Assembly (NCBI RefSeq): GCF_051020985.1
Contig: NC_135001.1
Span: 10,781,896-10,845,895 of the forward strand
Direction: 5' to 3'
DNA: 64,000 nt
Source of the DNA: Nomia melanderi
Lineage: Eukaryota > Arthropoda > Insecta > Hymenoptera > Halictidae
Part shown: one piece after another, positions 12,938 to 26,399 of the stretch
Layout: each line of letters starts with the position of its first letter
How positions within the stretch are numbered: the stretch's first letter is position 1
Translations under genes and position numbers: made by a program
Notes under the pieces: model-generated
What the model saw: only the letters and a program-made list of their open reading frames with translations
The model's database searches: none
What the model was told of the DNA's origin: nothing

Positions 12938-15900
12938 ATGCAGGAATATATGCACTTATGGAAAGGTGTTGATAAAGTATCATACACTTTTGGTGATAAG
13001 CCAAATGGCATTATTTGCAAATTGGTTACTATCAAAGATCGTATTTTTGTAATGACTACCTCAAACAACTTATATCATGGAGAAGTATCATTTATGGAAA
13101 ACAGTCCTCCAACAATAATTTTCAAAAGAGCTCAATTTGATGTATTTGACGTGGCATCCAATTCGGAGCATTTATTTATTGTAGATAATAACGGATATGT
13201 TCTGAAAATAAATCCTCAGGACATGAGTATAATAGATATAATAATTCTGAAAAAAGAAATTAAATGTTGTAGTCATGGGTAAGAGATTGAAACCTTTATA
13301 TAATATGAAAATTAATATTATAACTTTGTAATTTCGCATAACCAAACTATTATTTATTAAAATCATTTGTATTATTACAGATATAGAGAAGAAAATGAAG
13401 TTCTTAAAATAAAATCAATAGCTGTCAATGATCAGACAGCATTATTTGTAACAGAAGAAGGACAACTTTGGGCTACTGGAAATCAGTTGCAGATAGATAT
13501 TAATAGCACAGAGCCTAAAAAAGTTAAATTTTTTGAAGGTAGAACTGTATCCACTGTTTCGTGTGGTTCTAATTTTAATGTAGTCGCTGTAAGAAGAACA
13601 CCAAAAACTATGAAAGATGATACTGATAGTGAAAATGATGTGGAAGATGTTTTTGTTAATTCATGCCCACAATGTCTTAATACTGTATTAATAAGTCCTA
13701 CAAGTGTGACATCATCGGATACCTGTCCAGTTGGACTTCATGCGCAACATTTCAGCGAAGACCGCTCAAGCACTTCCACTAGTGCTTTATCAATTGCCAG
13801 TAAAGAATATGATCCTGTGTCTCCTTCTGAAATTACTAAAGCAGAACATACATCTAAGATAAGCGGAAATGGAGAACAGTGTTCTAACAATACTACAAAT
13901 TCTGATAAAGAGGAGAAGAAAAGTGTTATTTTTATAAACACAGAAGCTGCAAGACAGTTTCTAACTAGGCAACTGTCATGGGTTTCTTCATATGGAAGTG
14001 TTAAAGAGGATATACCCCTAGAAAGTATCGAAAAACCAACAAGATTAATCAAGCAAAATGTATCCAATGTAGCTAGTTTGGTATATGAAGGTGTAAAAAC
14101 TGTGGGTGGTAAAGTTGTTACATTATCTAGACATATGAGTGGAAGTTCAGACATTAATGAATTAAAAATTGACAGTAATGAACATATAAAAGAACAAGAG
14201 GAAGAATGCTCAGGTCCTGGTGCCACTAGTTTGGCTCTAAGTTTGCGCTGCGAAGAATTTCCATGGTCATCAAGTACTGGTTCTTCAGAGCATGAGTTAT
14301 CGCAACAGGGCTTAAATGAAAGAATTAATATGTTAACACGTACTGGCAGCAATATTTTGTCAACTGAACTATGGACATGGGGTGATGTTGAATTTGGACA
14401 GCTAGGAACAGGAGATACCATTAAACGCTCACGACCTGTTTTGGTTGCAAAACTTAGTAATGCTGGACTTAGAAAAATTGTATGCGGTGCATTTCACATA
14501 CTTGCCTTAACACTAGATGGAAGGGTCTTTGCTTGGGGAAGAAATAGCAGTAAACAAGTGACATTAGAATCGGATACTCATCAAAGTGCACCTAAATTGT
14601 TTTCCACTAACTTGTCTACAAACGAGAGGGCTAAAGATATAGCAGCTGGTAGTTTCCATAGTTTAATAATGATGCATCATGGTTTATATTTTATTGGAAA
14701 GTCAAGGTGAATAATTTAAATGTATATTATATAAATATAATATTAAAGTAGTAAAAAATTTATTTTAATGGTTTTTAGTAAAACTGGAGACATGTTTCAC
14801 CTTAATATCGAAATGAGTAATGAATGCAGTATAACTCAAATTCTTAGTTCTGGAGAATATAGTTGTTGTTCAATAATAAATGAACCTGTAATAAATATAT
14901 CCGAAGATTTAATAAGTGATCAAATTTTTTTGGAAGAAATATTGATTATTTATCAAAATTTAATTAAACCGTTTCAAAAAAAGGGTGGCGCTACGCAAGA
15001 ATCTAATGTTTATGAAACACTGTGTAGATGTTATACAGAATTGTTAAGTTTCAGTGTATTAAATGTTATTAGTTTGTGGAATTACTTCAATCACATTGGC
15101 GAGGCATATGAAGTGGTAGTTATTGCTAATGTTGAAGAATACATTACTGTATACAAATATTACTTAAATGCAATATGTGATGTTATTTCTTTAAGTGGAT
15201 TTACATATATCGCAAAAATAATTGAAATACCGCGAATAATAACAAATTTATTTGTTGACAAATTAAAAGGTACAGAAAATAAGAAATTTGCCAATGAAAT
15301 TATTACTACTATGGCATTACAGTATCCATTACATAAATTAAATAGGTAAATATAAAATATTTATAAATATAAATAATGTCTTTTCTTTACAGATTAATAA
15401 ATTTTATATTTATTTTTTAGGTACAAAAATATGATTTTAAATTTAATAAAGTGTAATGGTACAAGAATGGGTATAGAACGATTACAAGAAGCTCTAGTGA
15501 AATGGGAACAATTATGTTTGGAACAAGAGAAACTACAAAAAGATGCTGAAGCAACAAAATTGTTCTGGGAAAATTCTGGCAAATTAGGAGAAGTTTTAAG
15601 GTCTCCTAATAGAAGACTTATAAGAGAATCGCGAACACATCCTATAGCAATACTTAATTCTGGATTATTTTCTACTCATTGGTTTGTCTTATTAACTGAT
15701 ATATTTATTCATGTTACTGGAACTTCTCATACAGTTCATCCACTTCAAACTTTATGGGTAGAGGCTTTATCAGATTCTGAAACAGTACAAGTAAGTTAAG
15801 TTAAATTCTAACAACATGAGTTTAGTTGACTAAATTCAGTTAGTACATCAATAAGTAGCTTGTAACATAAATTCTTTTATATTTCTATTTCAGAATGCTA

Positions 15901-18900
15901 TATCCATAATAACACCAGAAGATACATTTGTGTTGTATACTCCAACAGTCTGTGAGCGTAATGAATGGTTACATGCTTTGCAGAATGCTATTAAATGTAG
16001 TTTGCATAGAGTTGTTGGACATGTACTACCAATAGTACGCTCTAGTTCCTTTAGTTTTACGAAGCACTCTATTTTCAAAGATGCAAAATACACTGGTTCG
16101 TAAATTATTTAAACCGCGTTATATCATAAATTGTTTGTTACTTTTACAGTTTGAAATATTTATAATCTTAATGATAAATTAATTACAAAACATTATACAT
16201 TGGTCATTTTTATAATCTGAAAAAATGTATATTAAGAAAATAACTGAGACATAATGTATACAGGGCGTTGGCTATACGGAAAACCACATGGCTTTGGAAA
16301 ATTAGAATGGTCTGATGGTCGCATATATAGAGGCCAGTTTCATAAAGGTGTTTTACATGGTACTGGAAAATTAGAAATTCCATTACAGAGTACATATGAA
16401 GGGCAATGGAAAGATGGTCAACAAACTGGATATGGAACATTGAAGTCAATATCTATTTAATAAGTGGATTATAATAAAACCCTAAAATACATTGTGACTA
16501 ATAGAATATTAAAAATAAAACTTGAAATATTTTAGATACAATAATGGAGACTTTTACGAAGGATATTTTAAAGATGGATTACCACATGGTCATGGAGTTA
16601 AAACAGAAGGTTATTTTATGACATCTGTAGCATCTGTTTACATTGGAGAATGGGTAGCAGGTGTCAAGCAAGGCTACGGAATTATGGATGATATTATAGC
16701 AGGTATAATCGTATAAACATTTATTATCTCTCAATATATAACAATTAAGAAATTAAACAATAATTCGTGTCGTTAAACTTTTAATAATGCAATTATATAT
16801 GCAAATATAGGAAAGAATATAGGTATAAGGGTACTAGATGTTATCTCATAATATTTGATACATGTTTTAATTTTAAAAAGTTTATGGTAATAACTTTAAT
16901 TAATGATACAAACTTTTTATTCTCATCTTTAATATGTCAATATTTTTTTTTATATTTATACATTGAATATGAAATTTATAGTTAGTCAGCAATAAATGTT
17001 TGTCTAAGCATTTTAGTCATCACTGAAATATTAAATATTATTGTAGGTGAAAAATATTTAGGATCTTGGAGTAATAATATGAAACATGGTTGTGGGTTAA
17101 TTGTAACATTAGATGGTATTTACTATGAAGGAGTTTTTATGCAGGACGTTTTAACGGTAGATTGAATATTTTTTTAAAATTATATATTTGTCAAATGTAT
17201 AAAAGTATAAATTTCTAAAAACATTAAAACATATACTACCTAATTGAAGGGTCATGGAATCATGGTATTTGAAGATGGTACTCACTATGAAGGTGAATTC
17301 AAATCAGCTGGTATCTTTTATGGAAAAGGTACATTAACATTCCGAACTGGTGATCGATTGGAAGGAAATATGAATGGAGTATGGGATGAGGGTATAAAAG
17401 TTATTGCAACATTACATATGAATAATGCTACTGAAAATGTGCAAACCAATACAAAACCAATGTATGTGATTTATGAAATACAAAATGGGATGGAAGATAA
17501 AATGACAATTATATACAATTAATCTTTATCATCCGATTATAGGTCATTTGGAAAGTTATGTGTATCGCCAGATCAAAAATGGAAAGCCATATTTAAACAT
17601 TGTTATCAGCAACTTGGTATACTTGATCCAGATTCGAAAGCTACGAATGTAGCAGATAAACGTCTAGAAACGCAACGTGCATGGCAAAATATTGCTAGCA
17701 TTATAACTAAATTCCGCCAAAAAACATTACATCGAAAATGTGTCTCGATTCATACACCGATTACCAACGAAACGAATATAGAAATTACCGATGAACTAGA
17801 TAAAATTTTTAATTTTGACAAAGAAAAATTGACTGATAAATCCTACAATGATATTCATAAATATTTGGTTAAAGCATTTGAATGTCCACATCATCCGTTA
17901 GGTATTTTGTTAACAGAAGTTTCTGCTGTATACACAGCTACGTATGGTGGTGTAAGAGTTCATCCTTTGTTACTCACTCATGCTATATCTGAACTTCATA
18001 GTATTACAACAAGAATATATGAAATAGTTACTTTATTGTTTCCCATATTACCATCTAATGGAGAAGAGTATGTATTGGAAACAGAAAATGGAGAAGAAGG
18101 GTATGTTGATTTTTATATAACTACTAGTTTGCTTAGTTTAATTATAACTATTGTAGAATTAATTAATTATAGTAATATAAGTAAACATCTACAATCCAGT
18201 AATTATTTATTTGTAAAGCCTATGTTTTTCAATAACTATTAATTTACATAACAATAATAATTTTGATAAATTACTTCACTAGGCAAGTTATAAGTACTAC
18301 TGCGATAATGCATCCAATAATATTACCTCGCGTGCATTCTGTACTTTTTGTACTATATGCTCTACATAATACAAAAGAAGATGATGCCTATTGGGAAAGA
18401 CTGATGAAATGGAACAAGCAATCAGACACAACACTAATGGCATTTCTGGATATTGACCAGTAAGTACTTGCATACTATTCATATTAAAAAATAAAACTTA
18501 TTACCCTTGCACGTAAACCAATAAATATAATTATAGAAAATTTTGGAAGAATGCAAATATGATGAAGCTAAACGAAAACAGGTTACAGTATCAAAATGAA
18601 TCATATTTTAATGATGCAATAGAAACTTTGCAACAATTGAAAACGACATTCTCCCCATTAGAAAAATTATTGGTGATTAGAAATACATTTGAACAAATGA
18701 CCCAAGTAAGTAAATTTATAATGTGTTTTGATATTTATGAAATTACAATGTCCTGCTACATTCATAGGCAGTACAAAAACAGTTGGATTCCACATATTTA
18801 TGGACAATGGACGAATTATTTCCTGTTTTTTGTTTTGTCGTCGTACGAGCTAGGATATTACAATTAGGCAGTGAAATACAGTTTATAGAAGATTTTATGG

Positions 18901-19063
18901 AACCTTCTTTGCAAAGTGGAGAACTTGGTATTATGTTTACCACTTTTAAGGTAAGATGTAGTCTTTTTTGAAAATAATTTACAAGCTAAATGATATAAAT
19001 ATTTGTTTTTTGTAGGCAAGTTACTATCAAATACTGCAAGAAAAAGTTAATGTAGGTGACTAA
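12938..19063 (+). CDS. ALS2: Alsin (ALS2), RCC1-DH-PH-MORN-VPS9 guanine exchange factor
   Basis: Fourteen exons join in phase into 1536 residues: 12938-13278, 13381-14706, 14779-15345, 15421-15790, 15894-16095, 16264-16444, 16536-16702, 17047-17156, 17250-17461, 17543-18100, 18283-18459, 18537-18705, 18768-18950 and 19016-19063. RCC1-like repeats lie in residues 1-550 (LWTWGDVEFGQLGTGD, VFAWGRN), with a low-complexity Ser-rich insert in exon 2. A DH-like helical region and a PH domain follow at about 570-930 (HWFVLLTDIFIHV, NEWLHALQNAIKC). Eight MORN repeats span exons 6-9 (for example YGKPHGFGKLEW), and a C-terminal VPS9 domain holds DELFPVFCFVVVRARI. Alsin activates Rab5 on early endosomes through VPS9 and binds Rac1. 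The exon 6 donor is GTCAAT, unusual but needed for phase. An AATAAA at 19093 follows 30 bases after the stop. Confidence 0.96.
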
Positions 19064-20499
19064 AAATATAAAAACTCATAATTTTATATATAAATAAAAG
19101 GAATACATTCTAATAACTTCTAGAACGATAAATTATTAAAAAATAAATACAAGCAAATAAAATTCAGCAAGCCATAAAAAAGTACCTTAAAAATTAATGT
19201 TATTAAGTTACAAAAACAATGTAATTTAAGGAAGTGTATGAAATCTGATAAAAATGATTATTAATTTTAATTAGTATAAATGCAACTGGACATTACAGTG
19301 CAAGTAGTAAAATTGTGTACCTACCACATTATAATATAATTATCCATAATGTTATAAATGTACAGTATATATAAAATTAAGTCATTGATCCATTAACTTG
19401 GTTCTACTACTTTTTATCTAAGAGGCTTAAATATTTATTTATTTATTTATATTAACTATACATAATTTTCCCAGATATATTATGTACAAATTAAAACTTT
19501 ATATTGTAATCAAATGTATTTTATATTTTAATGTAATTTTTAATTTCACTGTATATTGTGTTAATTTTCATCAAGCATTTATGTGATATACAAAGTTGTA
19601 CAAATTAATAATATTCAAATTATTTTGAGAGTAATTTGAAAATATATAAAAACTACCAAAGTGTATAAAATAAAAAGTTTGTTGATATGTAATCATATAT
19701 ATTAATTAAAACATTATATACTTGTTTCTTATATTAATGAAAAATATATTTGTTTGACTCAACTACTGCCATATATACTTGAAAATGTAATATAATTTCT
19801 TGTTAACAAGGATATATGCTACTTATAATGTCCATTATATATTAACATCATGATAATGTTTGCAATACTATATCATTAAATATTATAAGAAAAATTACAA
19901 AGCATTATATATTTCCTATTGCTATATATATATTATTATATATTAGTTATGACAATTAACTGAATATATTTTTATTATTCGAATACTTCAACCAGATAAG
20001 TTTTATTTGTTATTCATATAGAAATATTTGATTTATTCGTATTATTAACCTTTATGCAAATAATAAAAATAATTTTTATTATAATACTGTAAACATAACA
20101 AACTCGTTCAAATAAATTTTTATTTAATGAAAATATTTTTATTCATTACTCTTGTTTTCTACTTATTAACCGAATAAACCATATGTTCAGTACTGGTTCA
20201 CGATACGATCTTCTGTTTCTTAATGTTTTCTTTAAAACTGATTATTTTTTAGTGTTTTAAATTTAACAGTGTTTAAACATTTTATTTGAATATATTCAAT
20301 CGAAAATATTTAATCGATTTACATGGTGTGCTGATTGAAATTTTTTCAAATAAATAAAATGGTGTATAACAGTGCGCAGGTTTTGGGTAACAGCATGATC
20401 TCAAAGCATGTTAGTGAATGTAAATCGTAACATTTGCTGCGATAAAAATTGAATATTTAGAAGAAGTGTTCTAACGTAATTATATCTCTTATTATAAAC
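19064..20499. other. Intergenic, ALS2 3' end to MMAB-like 5' end
   Basis: Very AT-rich. It contains AATAAA polyadenylation signals for alsin at 19093 and nearby. The last 150 bases, with a short ATG-initiated frame at 20359, probably belong to the 5' UTR or promoter of the next gene. No other gene is seen. Confidence 0.5.
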
Positions 20500-22293
20500 A
20501 TGGAAGTAGTCAGAAGTGTATGGAATAAACATCTTTTAATGTATAAAGTTGCAATGCAAGTCTCTTTACGAAATAGGTACATGGTGAGATTGACATAACC
20601 TAAACTTCATTTTCCATTTTCTAGAATACTTTTTAGTTAATTAATGTAAACACAAAATAATGCTATTTTCATAATATTTTTCGAATATATTTTAATTCTT
20701 TTGATAAAAATGTAAATATAAAGTATTCATCTATTTTTCGAAAATATTCTGACGTATTATGAGCTTTAATTTACCGGTATATTTTTATTTTTCGTATTAA
20801 ATTTTTAATTATATATAAAATTGTACAGTATTCTTTATATTTTGCAAATGTGTATACACATATATTAATATTAAAAAACTCATAATAGAAACAAACCTTG
20901 TCTAAAACTCTTATTTTTAGGAGAAATAGAAAATGTCTTGAAGACACTTTTTTTCATCTGAATGTAATCAAAATGTAAAATGGAAGTTCTTATTGATCTT
21001 ATGATATCAGAATATCATTAAATGAAGTTATTAATTTTATTTGGTTGGAGCCATTTATAAATTATAAAATATGCATAAAAAACCAATCATAATTAATGTA
21101 TTTCTTATATTTGGAGATAACAATGAGATAATAAATCATACTTTTTCACAAATGGAAATTTAGGTTCAGTGGTTAATGAAAGATATTATGGTAGTAAAAA
21201 AAGTAGTAGTTTTTGTATTTTTGTATGAAAGAACCATCTATTTTAAGAACTAGCTAATTTGGATTTCTGAAAATAATTTTTAATTATGATCTTGCTGGAT
21301 TCTATGTATTGCAGTGCATCTATTAATATACACATTTTATTCCATAAATTGTTTAAACCAATTTAAGAATACCTAAAAGTTGGAAAAGATATTAATATTA
21401 ATTTCTATATAATTTTAATTATCATTTAATCTAGCATACATTTATGGAAAATTGTATAATTATAATGTATAATATACATTTATTAATGTTATAAATAACA
21501 TAGTATTATTGGTAATAAGTCATAGGATATTTATCAATTTCAGCAGTTCCACAGCAAAAGTAACAGGAAAGACTACTTCTGCACAAGATGATGATTCAAG
21601 AACAAATACAGATATAGATTTAAATGCGACAAATGATATTACATTTAATGCACTTGTTTCGACTGAAGAATTATTAGCACAAATAGGACTAGCAAGAGAA
21701 TTTGCAAGTGATAGCAAAGTCGAACATCCATATGTTGATAAATTGAAAAGAGTGCAAATGATTTTATTTGATTTAAGTCATGCTATATCAAAAACAATGC
21801 CAGGGCAATATAAATCATTTGAAACTAAACATGTTAATGATTTGGAAGAATGGATATCAGAGTATGCTAATCAGTTGCCACCTCAAGAAACCTATATCAT
21901 TCCGGTAATAGAAAAATATTTTTACCTATTATAACTTGTTATAATCGTAGTAAATAAATTTGTAATATAAAATAATAGCACAATTGTAGAAAATTAGTAG
22001 TTTTAACAATATTATACATAGAAATATACAATTTACCCATATTTCATTTCATAAATTTTTAATAGGGTGGTGGTAAGGCTTGTTCTACTCTACATTCGGC
22101 GAAAGCAATATGTAAACGTGTAGAAAGGAACGTTGCATCATTGGTACAGGATGGTTTATTGAATAAGGAAGCACAAATATATTTAAATAAACTACAAAAC
22201 TTTTTATTGACAACATCACGCATTGCAGCCAAGTGTGACCAACGGACAGAGAATATATATATTCCTAGAGCAGAATTTACCGAAGAGAAATAA
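20500..22293 (+). CDS. MMAB: Cob(I)alamin adenosyltransferase, MMAB/PduO type, divergent
   Basis: Two exons are firm: 21544-21904 and 22066-22293. They encode the C-terminal core of the PduO/MMAB family (STEELLAQIGLA, DLEEWISEYANQLPP, IIPGGGKACSTLHSAKAICKRVERNV). The enzyme transfers adenosyl from ATP to cob(I)alamin in mitochondria, making the cofactor for methylmalonyl-CoA mutase. The first exon is less sure. An ATG at 20500 begins a basic, amphipathic stretch (MEVVRSVWNKHLL) suitable for mitochondrial import. Of the possible donors, only the one at 20541 (GTATAA) gives the phase needed at 21544, making 209 residues. The obvious GTGAGA donor at 20584 does not fit. The family ATP loop TGDKG appears here as TG-K-TTS, followed by an Asp/Asn/Thr-rich stretch not typical of the family. 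The C-terminal active-site arginines of the RxxER type are retained (KRVER). It may be a low-activity or changed enzyme. Confidence 0.8.
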
Positions 22294-22629
22294 ATCTGAT
22301 GTTATGCCATAACTGTCATAACCAATAGAGTAATATTTCCATTGAGAAATAATATAAATTGAATATTTATGCAGAAATTTTGCAATAATATTATTTTCAG
22401 ATATATTTTCAAAGCATTAGTAAGTTGTAAATAATTTTTAATCAAAATACATATGTCAGTTACTTACTGTATTGTTACTATTATATAAAATATGTATATA
22501 ATAATTATGCTCTGTATGAAGTAGTCATTACTTAAAATTTTTTAATAAATTATAAGATCAAGATGAAGTTTTTAATTATAATATAAATATCTTAATATTC
22601 CCTTAAATATTATTATTTAAAGAAATAAT
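22294..22629. other. 3' flank of the MMAB-like gene
   Basis: AT-rich, with an AATAAA at 22543 that may serve as a polyadenylation signal. Nothing else is recognised. Confidence 0.4.
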
Positions 22630-23668
22630 GATTACACTGTGGAACAAATTTTGACCGATGTTAGTTTTTGCAATACCCACTATGTAATTCTTATAGAGTT
22701 CCTTACCCTAAATACGAATCCTAAAACCAAATTGCTGGGTCAAGTTCAGAAAAAACTGGAATTTTGTAAAAACGGTCGAATTTTTCAGAAAACCAAGTGT
22801 TACGTGAAAACTAAAAACGATAGAAAGTTAAAATTTGTCACAAAAAATAAAGGAGACTTGCCCGATCACGTAGCTATAAAAATTTTGAATTTTGCGTATC
22901 ATTAAATGTTTATACGCCTAAAACAAATTTATATAAACAAATTACATATTGATAAAACAGTAGAAACATTGCCAGACTTCATATAATTTGTCTAAATTTT
23001 TTAATTCACAGATATGTTAACCTTTCATTTTTTCGAAACAAGAGAAAATGGACTTACGCCACTTTCAAAGTAAAAGGTCCATATATACATATAAGAAGTG
23101 ACCGGGGTCCAGGTCTATACAGCGCGTAGTCACGGCCCTGCATAGCTGTGGCCGGCGAGCGATGGCCGTGTGGCGCGAAAGTTCCGTTCGCGGAGATTTT
23201 CTTACCCTGTCCCAAAGAAAAACCGATGTCACGCTTCCCACGGGGGGGTTCCTCTTCAGAAATGTCTGCAGAATCCAATGGTGCACAGCAAATTCGTGTT
23301 GGCCAACCCACTTTTCGTAGAAATGTAACAGAAGTGCATACAAAGTACGCGCATCTACCTTTTTTTAAACTTTCATCACCTTTTACAAACATTTAATGAT
23401 ACGCAAAATTCAAAATTTTTATAGCTACGTGATCGGGCAAATCTCCTTTATTTCTTGCGACAAATTTTAACTGCCTATCGTTTGTAATTTTCACGTAACA
23501 CTTGGTTTTCTGAAAAATTCGACCGTTTCTACAAAATCCCAGTTTTTTCTGAACTTGACCCAGCAATTTGGTTTTAGGATTCGTATTTAGGGTAAGGAAC
23601 TCTATAAGAATTACATAGTGGCTATTGCAAAAACTAACATCGGTCAAAATTTGTTCCACAGTGTTATC
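22630..23668. mobile_element. Inverted-repeat element with about 280-bp arms
   Basis: The left arm at 22630-22913 and the right arm at 23388-23668 are reverse complements, with about 10 mismatches in 280 bases. They enclose a 474-bp centre. Each arm contains the same uninterrupted 88-codon frame ending in ILNFAYH and a stop (plus strand in the left arm, minus strand in the right). These frames start at GTG, not ATG, so they are probably remnants of a longer exon. The centre is GC-rich (about 23090-23280) and unlike its AT-rich surroundings. It has a 112-codon frame on the minus strand (23392-23054) that directly follows the right-arm frame. I do not recognise any of these peptides. A foldback transposable element, or an inverted duplication around an insertion, would explain it. 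Confidence 0.6.
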
Positions 23669-23944
23669 GAAGGTAATTTCATTTTATTAATATTAAAAAA
23701 TTTTTGCAGACAATTATATTCAAATATGTCATGAGCAGTTATTAATTTTATTATTTTTATATAGATTAATGGTGCAAAATAAATGTTTTGTATCAAATTT
23801 TAGTTCATGTGTATATAAAGCAAGAGAATAATTGTAAATAAATTTATAATTTAAGAAAATAAGACATAGTGATAAGAAATTAAATTTATTAGATATATAA
23901 GGGGTTATGAATTATAGTAATTAACATCTTATTAGGTTCATAAT

Positions 23945-24847
23945 TTATTCTAAAATTTCATCTCCTTCAATAATCTCCTTCAAATTAAGTAATTCTAGAA
24001 ATCCAGAACCTTTTGTTTCAGACCTTACTAGTTCATCTATTTCTCTATATTGGCCAGGATCAATTAAACATACTAAATTTAATGTTCCGTTATTCCATTC
24101 TTCTTCTTCGAATTTTGTGGCTAACTTAATTATTTTATCTCTTAATTTCCTTGCCTCTTTGCCTGAAACCAAAACCCTTAGTCTCATTTGAGCTCGTTCT
24201 AATGGCATTATAGCTTTTAACTGAGGAATAACATCTAAAGCTTGCTGTTTTGCATTTCGATTTGGCTTTACGGAGAAATGAATGTCTTTCATGGCTTTTT
24301 CTATCATTGTTACAGTATATGGACGTTTAGTTTCTGGATTAACACATTTGTCAGCAACAGTCGTCGCAATATCTTTAAACATAGAATCTAGTGCAGAATG
24401 CCTTTCTTTATCCGAAACTTGAAGTTCTCCTTTAGTAAGGATCTCTTTACAAATCTCAGTTTGGTTATCTGTTCCAAAAGCTTTTACAAGGTCTTCTTTT
24501 TTTGCAACCTGACCTTTTGAAACATTTATAAAAACTGTGTGTGTTTGCAAAACTTCATCAATGTCTTTTTCCCTGAAATTAATGTTAATAAATTCTTGTT
24601 GCACAAAAATCATTAATAAGTCACTACGACGATTTTCAGTTTATAGGTTATGTTGTTTGACAAAACATATAAATAACGCAATACGTATTTATTTCGGGAG
24701 ACTTTAAAAAACTTACAATTTATTTCTCCATGAAATAACTTTGTTTCTGTAACAGGCGATCTCAAATCGTTTCCCTGCTTTTTTCATACGAACCACGGCA
24801 ACATTGGTTAATCTTATTTGATTTGTTGGTGTAAAAATTTTCGACAT
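23945..24847 (-). CDS. SBDS: Ribosome maturation protein SBDS
   Basis: Two exons on the minus strand, 24847-24717 and 24572-23945, join through a phase-2 intron into 252 residues; SBDS proteins are about 250. The N-terminal FYSH domain is clear (TPTNQIRLTNVAVVRMKKAGKRFEIACY, given in part; then EKDIDEVLQTHTVF, NVSKGQVAKKEDL, DNQTEICKEILTKGE). A helical middle domain follows (DKCVNPETKRPYTVTMIE, KAMKDIHFSVK), then a ferredoxin-like C-terminal domain (CLIDPGQYREIDELV). With the GTPase EFL1, SBDS removes eIF6/Tif6 from 60S subunits so that they can join 40S. The AATAAA that overlaps the stop codon, and another near 23886 on the minus strand, are candidate polyadenylation signals. The coding sequence looks intact. 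Confidence 0.97.
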
Positions 24848-25923
24848 TTTTAATGTTTAATATAACTTCAACAACAATTTATTATAAATATAATATGTAT
24901 ATTTAAATTGTGTTTCACAAGAATACAAGTACGTACGCACTTTTTTTGTTAAAGTTTTAGACATGCGCGTGTATCTCAATTCAGTGTAAGTACAAATACT
25001 GCAAGTGCCAATAACTTAAAGTCATTTCGAACTCTCGATTATAATCGAATTATCGATATATTAAATGCATTTGTAATATCGATAGATTTTAAATTTTCCG
25101 TTAGCTGCGAATTCGTCCAATGGAAGTATTTACATTTTCACTGAAACCTTCTTATCATCTGTGGAATACTAAACAAATCGATTTGACAATACCAAAACAT
25201 TTAAATAGTAATATTTAAAATTATTTTAATTTTCCATAACAAAATGAGGAACTATATCATAATAATATTGCATATTTGAAAACTATCTTCAATCAGTACA
25301 ACTTCCGAACGGTAAATGGTAATTTTTTATTTTTTTATCTCACTTTATTGTAGTGACATTGAGTAGATTCAATACTTACGATTGTTCAACAATTCAATTG
25401 TTTTTAGGTAGTTGCTTAATACATTGATTCTAATGTACTTATATAATAAGATACACAAGTAAAAATTGCAATAATAATATAATTATTTAGAGTATTTATA
25501 AAATTCTTTTGTAGTTTGAATTAATCGTTGCGAAGTAAGATAGATAACAAGATACTTTCGATTGTTGAAGCGAGTGATTTAATTTTTTTAAAAGCTTTTT
25601 ACCTCGGCGTTGATTCGTTTATGGATTCTTCTTCCTGTTGGTACTCGATAGTCATTGGTGATAGGAACACGTTAACTGTGAGGGCGCGCGAAAACGGAAG
25701 TGCGCAACTGATTTAGTGGAGCATGTTTCACGCAAACAATATACCTTCAATTTAAATTTAGTTTTAATTCTTAGCATTAATATTATACCAACACTAGGTT
25801 GTATAAATTTTAATAAGCTTGCGCGTGAAAGATCATTTACCTTTATGTATATAATCATTCATTGGTTCAAAGCAGGATGTTTGTTTACCCACTAGTGTAA
25901 AAGATTAATAAATAAATTCTTTT

Positions 25924-25926
<3 letters not shown>

Positions 25927-25960
<34 letters not shown>
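25927..25960. repeat. (AT)17 microsatellite
   Basis: Uninterrupted AT dinucleotide repeat of 34 bases. Confidence 0.95.
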
Positions 25961-25963
<3 letters not shown>

Positions 25964-26399
25964 AAGCATCTATTAAAATAAAATAAAAAACCTGTTTGAG
26001 CATTAAAAGTTTGTAACATTATATCTCATTTATGATTATAGACGGACAAACGTCGCATAAAGATGTATTAATGTTTCATTCATTGTTTGTACATTCACCT
26101 CTATCGTTTCTTCTTTTTACATACATATACGAATGTACAAAAACTAATCAGTATCACTGTCGCAGCGAATATATTATCGTAAACCAATGAAGAACAATTC
26201 AAATTTACCGTTTCGAAATCATATTTCCCCGTGAAATTCAGCGAAGAAAGAATACATTCACAATAATATCGCATACTTAACAAATTCATGACAACGTTTG
26301 TGATGCAATGACGTCGTCGAGCGATAAGCGGACTCGCGGGGTGCGCACGCCATGGTTGCGCGCACGCGCAAACTGCCGCTATATTAGACTGTATCGAAC

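Noticed and set aside
21060..21160. Frame containing FGDNNE, considered as a missing MMAB exon carrying the TGDKG loop
   Set aside because: It lacks the following family residues, has no clear acceptor and runs into a stop before the next candidate donor.
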